9,290 bases of DNA from Oscillospiraceae bacterium (GTDB taxonomy: Bacteria; Bacillota; Clostridia; Oscillospirales; Ruminococcaceae), in NCBI GenBank assembly GCA_016302225.1, contig JAEDOB010000072.1:1-9290 (forward strand), given 5' to 3'. Under the pieces are notes generated by a model, which was not told the origin of the DNA, searched no databases, and saw only the letters and a list, made by a program, of their open reading frames with translations. Both the position numbers and the translations under genes were made by a program. The stretch's first letter is position 1. Every line of letters begins with the position of its first letter. Below are positions 1 through 5,371 of this stretch, one piece after another.

Positions 1-42
1 CGGGGGCGCTGCCCCTCGACCCTGCCACCTTTGAAAAGGTGG
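1..42. repeat. Edge of GC-rich double-hairpin intergenic element
   Basis: Two inverted repeats lie side by side. GGGGC (3-7) pairs with GCCCC (11-15), and CCACCTTTGAAAAGGTGG (25-42) folds into a stem of 7-8 bp. A T-rich run follows (about 51-69) and ends at the ribosome site of the first gene. Hairpins of this form followed by a T-rich tract are, from general memory, frequent between genes in Clostridia; the family was not checked. The second hairpin plus T-tract could also act as a terminator or attenuator for an upstream gene. The element is cut by the window edge. Confidence 0.5.
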
Positions 43-81
43 ACGAAACTTTTATCTTTTTTCTTTTTTGGAGGTTTTAGT

Positions 82-1284
82 TTGTCTGCAAAAAATATCC
101 TGAAAAAAACAGCGGCTGTGCTTTGCGCTTTCGCTGTCTGGACAGCTTGTCTGACATATCTGCCAAACAGCGCAAATCTGCTGACAGTTTCCGCAGGAAA
201 ATCCCTTTCCGAATTGGAATCAGAGAAAAAACAGCTTGCCGACGAGAAAAAACAGGTCAAAAGCAAGCTTGCCGAGCTGGAAAAAAGTGCCGAGGAACAG
301 GAGCAGTATCAGGCATATTACGCCGAGCAGATAGCCATTCAGGAAAAGGAGCTTGACATTGTAAACGCTCAGGCTGACGAGCTGGAAGCTCAGATCTCCG
401 ACCTGAACGACCGCATTGAACGTCAGAAGGAGGACATTGACAAAAGCATTGAAATGTTCCGTGACAGGCTTCGGGCTATGTATATTGCGGGAGATGCAAG
501 CTATGCTTCGGTAATTGCGGGTTCGTCCGACTTTTACGATGTGCTTGCCCGTCTTGAAATGGTAAAGCGTATGTCCGTCCGTGACAAGGAAATGATAGAT
601 GACTTAAATGCTCAGCTTGACACATATAACACCGACTGCGAAACCCTGAACACCCGTCTTGACAAGCAGAAGCAGACCATCACCGAGCAGGAAACGCTTC
701 TTGCCGAGCTGCAGGACAGCTACAATAATTCCGTGGAAGTCCTTGAAATGATAAACAAGGAGGCGGAGGATTACGCCGCACGTTCCGAGGAGATAGATGC
801 CGAGGAGGAAGAGGTTGAAAAGGCACTTCAGGCGGAGATAAAGCGTCTGGCTTCTCAGGAGAAGGTGTTTATCGGTTCCGATTTTACATGGCCTGCTCCA
901 CAGGTCCACAACACCTCAGATGTGTACGGCTGGCGTGACCTTTTCGGTAAGCAGAATTTCCACAAGGGCGTTGACATTACCAAGCCCGGCTGTGCGGGGA
1001 AGGACATTGTGGCGGCGCAGGCGGGGACGGTAATTCTGGCGCAAAAGACCTACACCCCCGGTTACAGCTACGGAAAATACGTCATTATCGACCACGGCGG
1101 GGGATATACCACCCTTTACGGTCACTGCAGCGAGGTTTACGTTTCTGTGGGGCAGACCGTTACAAAGGGGCAGAAGATAGCCGCTATCGGCAACACGGGA
1201 AATTCCTACGGGGCGCATCTCCATTTTGAGGTAAGAATAAACGGTCAGCACACCGACCCGATGAAATTCTACAAAAAGCAATAG
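82..1284 (+). CDS. Secreted coiled-coil M23 (LytM) peptidoglycan hydrolase, PcsB/EnvC-like
   Basis: This is a predicted secreted endopeptidase that cuts peptidoglycan cross-links or stem peptides outside the cell membrane. The N-terminus is signal-peptide-like: basic residues, a hydrophobic stretch at about 10-36, and a possible cleavage after VSA (36-38). A long charged coiled coil runs from about 42 to 262. It contains a RAMYIAGDASY segment (131-141) followed by FYDVLARLEMV, typical of PcsB/CwlO/EnvC-type coiled coils. The M23 domain fills about 268-395 and is intact: zinc ligands H294 and D298 in FHKGVD and H381 in HLHFEV, with catalytic H348 (YGH) and H379. The start is TTG at 82, seven bases after GGAGG (70-74). 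The frame is open back to a TTG at 31, but that codon lies inside a hairpin and has no ribosome site, so I reject it. The S41 protease gene begins 15 bases downstream, pointing to one operon. Hydrolases of this build are often activated by FtsEX; whether this one is remains an inference. Confidence 0.9.
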   Translation: MSAKNILKKTAAVLCAFAVWTACLTYLPNSANLLTVSAGKSLSELESEKKQLADEKKQVKSKLAELEKSAEEQEQYQAYYAEQIAIQEKELDIVNAQADELEAQISDLNDRIERQKEDIDKSIEMFRDRLRAMYIAGDASYASVIAGSSDFYDVLARLEMVKRMSVRDKEMIDDLNAQLDTYNTDCETLNTRLDKQKQTITEQETLLAELQDSYNNSVEVLEMINKEAEDYAARSEEIDAEEEEVEKALQAEIKRLASQEKVFIGSDFTWPAPQVHNTSDVYGWRDLFGKQNFHKGVDITKPGCAGKDIVAAQAGTVILAQKTYTPGYSYGKYVIIDHGGGYTTLYGHCSEVYVSVGQTVTKGQKIAAIGNTGNSYGAHLHFEVRINGQHTDPMKFYKKQ

Positions 1285-1299
1285 TTTTCGAGGTATACT

Positions 1300-2571
1300 A
1301 TGTTTAACAAGAAAATATCCGTCGGCATAACTGTCAGCCTAATGGCGGTCACGGCGGCGATAACATTTGTTATTACAAATAATTACTCTCTCAGCCTGTT
1401 CAATTCAAAGGTGCAGAGCGTTACCGAGCGAGAGGAAATTTATACCAAGCTCAGTGAGCTGGACAGCTTTGCGAGGACAAAATTCTATAAGGAGATCGAC
1501 GAGGACTATCTTATGGAATGTATCGCAAAGGGCTATATTTTCGGATTGCAGGATAATTACGCAGAATATTACACCGCCGAGGAGTACGCAAAGGTAACTC
1601 AGAAGGATTCGGGCTACACCATGGGCTTGGGCTTTACCTTTGATAAGGAGGAAAGCGGCTACATCAAGGTGACCTCCGTTATGGTAAACACCGCCGCCCA
1701 TGAAGCGGGAATGCAGGCGGGAGATGTTATCCTTGCGGTAAACGACACGGACGTTATCGCATACGAAGGCGGTTACAATGAAGCTGTTGCCCTGCTTGAC
1801 TGCGCAGAGGGCACTAAGGTAAAGCTGGCTGTCCGCAGACGTGTTGAGGCTGAGGGGGCAGAGGCTACCGTTCCGCCGCAGTTTCTGAATTTCGAGCTGG
1901 TTTCAAGGCGAGATGAAATTGTCAGCGTTACGGGACGTATGATAGATGACCGTTACGCATATATAAAAATATCCACCTTCAATTCCAAGACCGCAGAGCA
2001 GCTTAAAGCAAAGCTTGACGAGCTGACGGCGGCAGGTGCGGCGGGAATAGTTTTCGATGTCAGAGATAATCTGGGCGGGCTGGTTACATCGCTCAGCGAC
2101 TGTCTGAATCTTATTATCGGCGAATGCGACCCCGTTACCGCCGAGTACAAGGACAGGACGGAGGTAACCGTTCACACTACCGCCGAAACAGAGATAAAGC
2201 TACCCATTACCGTGCTGGTAAACGGAAAGACTGCAAGCTGCTCCGAGCTTTTCGCCCTTGCGCTCAGGGACGAGAAAAACGCTCAGCTTGTGGGAACTCT
2301 CACCTACGGAAAGGGCGTTATGCAGACCACTCACAAGCTGCGTGACGGAAGTGCCGTAAAGGTGACGGTGGCTGTTCTGAAAACCAAAAACAGCGGCGAA
2401 TTCACGGGAGTGGGCGTTAAGCCAAACTTTGAAATGGAGCTGCCCGACGGCATTGATTCCAAAAATATCACCATTGAGCAGCAGCTGAACGGGCTGGACA
2501 CTCAGCTTTCAAAGGCGTTGGAGGTCCTTGATACCACTCTCGGTCAGCAGCCTGTCGCAAAAACGGAATAA
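1300..2571 (+). CDS. PDZ-containing S41 carboxy-terminal processing protease, CtpA/CtpB-like
   Basis: This is a serine protease of the C-terminal processing family, tethered to the outer face of the membrane. Residues 7-27 form one uncleaved-looking membrane segment with no lipobox. A PDZ domain spans about 105-185 (GLGFTFD, then GMQAGDVILAVND). The S41 catalytic domain runs from about 200 to 385. The motif TASCSELFALAL places the nucleophile at S313, with K338 in YGKG (+25) and Q342 (+29). This matches the Ser/Lys/Gln spacing of Bacillus subtilis CtpB, so the protease should be active. The ATG at 1300 has GAGG at 1290-1293. The gene follows the M23 hydrolase by 15 bases. In B. subtilis ctpB sits with ftsEX, so a role in processing wall hydrolases or other exported proteins is plausible; no substrate can be read from the sequence. 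The C-terminal tail after about 385 is low in features. The family call is firm, the pathway is not. Confidence 0.92.
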   Translation: MFNKKISVGITVSLMAVTAAITFVITNNYSLSLFNSKVQSVTEREEIYTKLSELDSFARTKFYKEIDEDYLMECIAKGYIFGLQDNYAEYYTAEEYAKVTQKDSGYTMGLGFTFDKEESGYIKVTSVMVNTAAHEAGMQAGDVILAVNDTDVIAYEGGYNEAVALLDCAEGTKVKLAVRRRVEAEGAEATVPPQFLNFELVSRRDEIVSVTGRMIDDRYAYIKISTFNSKTAEQLKAKLDELTAAGAAGIVFDVRDNLGGLVTSLSDCLNLIIGECDPVTAEYKDRTEVTVHTTAETEIKLPITVLVNGKTASCSELFALALRDEKNAQLVGTLTYGKGVMQTTHKLRDGSAVKVTVAVLKTKNSGEFTGVGVKPNFEMELPDGIDSKNITIEQQLNGLDTQLSKALEVLDTTLGQQPVAKTE

Positions 2572-2613
2572 TTTATCCTTTGATATAAAAAATAACTTTC
2601 GGAGGGATATACA

Positions 2614-3348
2614 ATGGCATTAACCTTGAAGCAAACCATCTACAAACGCAAAAGCATAAGAAGCTATGAAGCAACACCTGTGGATCAGCAGACGCTTTTG
2701 TCCATTCAGGATTTTGCGGAAAACAAGCTAAAGCAGCTGGACGAGGATAGTCCGCTGAAAACCGTTGCAAGGCTTACCACCGCCACAAGCATCAAATCCA
2801 TGGCACGCTGGAAGGCTCCTCACTATTACGTTCTTTTTGCCGATACAAGCGACAGCGATTACGAGATGAAGCTGGGCTTTATGTATCAGCAGCTTGACCT
2901 GTACATTCAGAGTCTGGGCGTCGGCACCTGCTGGCTGGGTTCGGCAAAGCTTGCCCCGGGTGTCTGCGGTGAGGACGGTTTGAAGTATTACATAACCTTG
3001 GCTTTCGGCAAGGCAAAGGGTGAGATGTACCGTTTCACAGATGACTTCAAGCGCAAGGAAAGAAAGGCTATCTCCGACGTTGTGGACTCCCGCTTGGAGC
3101 CTGCAAGACTTGCTCCCTCCGCAAATAACGGTCAGCCCTGGTATTTCCTCCATGACGGAAAGTTTATGGACGTTTACAGCTCGGGCGGGGGACTTATGTC
3201 AAAGGTAACGGGCGATTTTTCCAACTTTGACATTGGCTGTGCGCTTGCTCATATGTATGTGGACAATCCCGAAACCTTCCGCTGGGTTAAGATTAAGGAG
3301 CCTAAGACGGTCAAGGGCTGTAAGTATATGGGTACATTCAGAATGTGA
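2614..3348 (+). CDS. Nitroreductase-family flavoprotein (TM1586 type)
   Basis: This is a predicted FMN-dependent oxidoreductase of the nitroreductase fold; its natural substrate cannot be told. The N-terminal RKSIRSY (12-18) is the usual phosphate-contacting FMN motif. A helix with GFMYQQLDLYIQSLG (88-102) leads into GTCWLG (104-109). A second segment, LAPSANNGQPWYF (166-178), resembles the SxxNxQPW cofactor motif and DIGCALAHM (206-214) follows. Two FMN-type elements in about 244 residues fit the single-chain TM1586 group rather than the common dimeric NfsA/NfnB types. The ATG at 2614 lies seven bases after GGAGGG (2601-2606). The gap from the S41 gene is only 42 bases with no obvious promoter, so readthrough from upstream is likely. 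There is no signal peptide, so it should be cytosolic. The strong hairpin at 3375 ends the transcript. Confidence 0.85.
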   Translation: MALTLKQTIYKRKSIRSYEATPVDQQTLLSIQDFAENKLKQLDEDSPLKTVARLTTATSIKSMARWKAPHYYVLFADTSDSDYEMKLGFMYQQLDLYIQSLGVGTCWLGSAKLAPGVCGEDGLKYYITLAFGKAKGEMYRFTDDFKRKERKAISDVVDSRLEPARLAPSANNGQPWYFLHDGKFMDVYSSGGGLMSKVTGDFSNFDIGCALAHMYVDNPETFRWVKIKEPKTVKGCKYMGTFRM

Positions 3349-3374
3349 TTTTTTTAATTTCACTTAGACAACAG

Positions 3375-3413
3375 AAAAGCTGTCGGTTTTTGCTGAACCG
3401 ACAGCTTTTATTT
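3375..3413. terminator. Strong hairpin terminator between convergent genes, likely bidirectional
   Basis: AAAAGCTGTCGGTT (3375-3388) pairs perfectly over 14 bp with 3396-3409 across a 7-base loop. On the plus strand it is followed by A and TTTTT; on the minus strand the stem ends in TTTT followed by CTGTTGT. It lies between the nitroreductase stop (3348) and the GGDEF gene stop (3414) and probably serves both. Confidence 0.9.
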
Positions 3414-5129
3414 TTATGCCATTGCTCCATCGGGGGAAACGTTTTTAATTTCCAAAATCGACTTATCCTTTGCTTTCAGTTCCTCCTTGCAGGTGTACAT
3501 CTTCTGGTCGGCACTGTGGATAGCGGCGTTTATATCCTCTCCCGCACGGCAGACCTGACTTCCCAAAGCGACGGCAAGGGGAAAATCGGGGTTATTGTTT
3601 TCACGGTAAAGCCGAAGCTCCTCGAAGAACACATTGCAGTACATCTCCGTGTTGACCGCCGATTCTGCAATGCAGACAAACTCATCTCCGCCGATACGGT
3701 AGCATTTCCCCAGCGGCGAGAAAACCTGTTTTATGACCTCCGAGGCGGCGATTATCATTTTGTCGCCCGTCTGATGACCTATATTGTCGTTGACATATTT
3801 CAGGTTGTTGATGTCGAACATAAAGAAGGTGTAGCTCCCGCTTTTGTCAAGGGCGGCAATGCGCTCCTTGTAGGCGGTGCGGTTGCCCATTCCCGTAAGA
3901 CCGTCCTCATAGGCAAGACGGCTGATAAGCTCGGCTTCTGCGCCCTTTTTCACCATCTGTGCGGTGTAGCTGAGGGTGCATATTCCCAGGGTGATTATGT
4001 AGATGAGCAGACCTATTCGGGTAAACAGCTCGCTGTCGTTGACGCCGCCCATACGGTATCTTACAATGTCAATGGCGGCAAAAACGGCGATAACTGCCAT
4101 TCCCACGGAGGACACTATATCCGTTTTTTCAACGTTTTTACGTTTAAAGCAGCGGACATAGCCCGTGTAAAGTATGCAGACGCAGGCAATGCCTATGGTA
4201 ATATGCGTAAGCGTCAGAGTTTCGTGGAAATCCTTTATCCCCGCAAAATGCAGTACGCAGCAGACCAAAAAATTCAGCACGGACATTATGCAGACTGTCG
4301 GCACCAGCCTACTGTTTTTCTCGCCTATATCCCGCTGATGGAACAGGAAAAGGGGCAGGATTATCAGCATAAGGCTCATGCAGGCTAAGTTGTGGACAGC
4401 ACCTGTGTTTTCCGTGAAAAAGTTCAGGAATTTGGTTTCCACCAGTGCCCAGCAGGAGGTCATAGAGGCGAAAATACCCAGATAGAGCATCTCATTATTT
4501 ACTGTTTTTGCGGATATTTCGACCAGAAAATGCAGGAGTATCAGCAGAATTCCCGTGAAAAGCATAATGATACAGGTAGCCGCTCCGATAACACGCTCGC
4601 CTATGGCAGTTGAGATAAGCTGCGACGTTCTGCCTATCTTGAAATTATCCAGATAACAGCCCGAATCATCATAGCAGGGGGTGAAAAGTATCTCCATAAG
4701 CCTGCCGCCGTCGGAGGTGTCAAGGGGAATGTCTATCCAAACCGTTCCCACCGATTTTCCGTAAAGGGGCTGAATATCGGCAGTTTTTTGGACAAGCTCA
4801 CGGCTGCCGTCCTCGTTTACGAAATATATTTGGGCTTCACTGTTTTTCAGACGGAAATTCAGGGAGTAACCCTTTTCGGTAATTTCGGGGAGCCGTGCAA
4901 AAAAGCTCAGAGTTTTTCCCGTTCCATAGCCCACAATTTCGGAAGGCTCCGACGTGTCCGCAGGGAGAGTCAGCTCCTCGTCAAGATACCAGCTTTCGTT
5001 AAAATCCATAAATTGGTTTTTCTCGGCGGGACTGTCCTTTATAACAGAATATATAAGCAGGGCGAAGGTAGCCGCTATTGCTGCCAGATAAAATATAAAT
5101 GATACCGAAGTGATTTTTTGTCTTTTCAA
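3414..5129 (-). CDS. 7TM-DISM-like membrane receptor with C-terminal GGDEF (diguanylate cyclase) domain
   Basis: This is a membrane sensor predicted to make cyclic di-GMP from two GTP. Numbered from the TTG start, an N-terminal anchor (about 9-29) is followed by an extracytoplasmic domain of roughly 145 residues and seven hydrophobic segments at about 182-203, 214-231, 247-264, 276-296, 307-324, 338-355 and 368-388. This is the 7TM-DISM receptor plan. The GGDEF domain opens with DGLTGMGNR (409-417) and contains FDINNLKYVND (438-448, metal ligand D439) and an intact GGDEF at 480-484. The allosteric RxxD I-site, expected five residues before GGDEF, reads SPLG, so product inhibition there is unlikely. 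The GTG at 5138 falls inside GAGGTGA, a good ribosome site six bases before the TTG at 5129, so I take TTG. The alternative start adds three residues. No EAL or HD-GYP partner is in view, and the ligand is unknown. Confidence 0.9.
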   Translation of the reverse strand: MKRQKITSVSFIFYLAAIAATFALLIYSVIKDSPAEKNQFMDFNESWYLDEELTLPADTSEPSEIVGYGTGKTLSFFARLPEITEKGYSLNFRLKNSEAQIYFVNEDGSRELVQKTADIQPLYGKSVGTVWIDIPLDTSDGGRLMEILFTPCYDDSGCYLDNFKIGRTSQLISTAIGERVIGAATCIIMLFTGILLILLHFLVEISAKTVNNEMLYLGIFASMTSCWALVETKFLNFFTENTGAVHNLACMSLMLIILPLFLFHQRDIGEKNSRLVPTVCIMSVLNFLVCCVLHFAGIKDFHETLTLTHITIGIACVCILYTGYVRCFKRKNVEKTDIVSSVGMAVIAVFAAIDIVRYRMGGVNDSELFTRIGLLIYIITLGICTLSYTAQMVKKGAEAELISRLAYEDGLTGMGNRTAYKERIAALDKSGSYTFFMFDINNLKYVNDNIGHQTGDKMIIAASEVIKQVFSPLGKCYRIGGDEFVCIAESAVNTEMYCNVFFEELRLYRENNNPDFPLAVALGSQVCRAGEDINAAIHSADQKMYTCKEELKAKDKSILEIKNVSPDGAMA

Positions 5130-5161
5130 CCTATTCACCTCATATTTTTGCAGATATTTAT

Positions 5162-5190
5162 ATTTTATCAGATTTCCCCGAAATTGTCAA
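5162..5190 (-). promoter_or_regulatory. Sigma-A-type promoter of the GGDEF gene
   Basis: Read on the minus strand, the -35 is TTGACA (5190-5185). A 17-base spacer follows and ends in TGA, an extended -10. The -10 is TAAAAT (5167-5162), a five-of-six match. It lies about 33 bases upstream of the TTG start at 5129, leaving a short leader with the ribosome site. This suggests the GGDEF gene is transcribed independently of copA. Confidence 0.75.
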
Positions 5191-5215
5191 CAAAAACATA
5201 ATTTTTTAGTGAGAA

Positions 5216-5273
5216 ATGTTGAGTGATGAAAGTTGAATTAAAATAACTCCACATTCAATTCAACACTCAACAT
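5216..5273. repeat. Imperfect inverted repeat in copA-GGDEF intergenic region
   Basis: ATGTTGAGTG (5216-5225) pairs perfectly with CACTCAACAT (5264-5273). After a 7-base bulge, TTGAATT (5233-5239) pairs with AATTCAA (5257-5263). The result is a 17-bp interrupted stem with an A-rich loop. It looks like one arm of a mobile or repeat element rather than a terminator, as no T-run follows the stem directly. Confidence 0.6.
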
Positions 5274-5355
5274 TAAAAAGTGTTCTACTGCGGGACGGGA
5301 AACCCGTCCCCTACAATAATTCGAATAAATTTCACATTCAATTCAACACTCAACA
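5250..5355. repeat. 23-bp direct repeat flanking a GC-rich hairpin
   Basis: The 23 bases at 5250-5272 recur exactly at 5333-5355, 83 bases later. Between them lies GGGACGGGAAACCCGTCCC (5292-5310), an 8-bp stem with a 3-base loop, followed by CTACAA. The hairpin with a flanking CTACA resembles short intergenic repeats common in Clostridia (memory, not searched). On the minus strand it is also the only stable hairpin downstream of copA and may serve as its 3' end, although no good T-run follows. Confidence 0.7.
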
Positions 5356-5371
5356 CTCAACACTCAACACT
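5344..5371. repeat. Four tandem CAACACT heptamers overlapping the copA stop codon
   Basis: Four perfect copies of CAACACT occupy 5344-5350, 5351-5357, 5358-5364 and 5365-5371, and a degenerate continuation CCACT follows. The stop codon of the minus-strand ATPase gene (TGA at 5366-5364) lies inside this array, so the repeat encodes the last residue and the termination signal. Confidence 0.9.

Noticed and set aside
31..81. Seventeen-codon N-terminal extension of the M23 protein
   Set aside because: It starts at a TTG inside a hairpin with no ribosome site, while the TTG at 82 has GGAGG at ideal spacing and gives a normal signal peptide.
3345..4388. Plus-strand open frame of 347 codons
   Set aside because: It lies wholly antisense to the GGDEF gene, has no ribosome site or recognisable domain, and its sequence is the shadow of a GC-biased gene.
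5292..5310. GC hairpin as a classical terminator of copA
   Set aside because: No T-run follows on the minus strand, and the same hairpin type is better explained as part of the repeat element. A termination role is possible but unproven.
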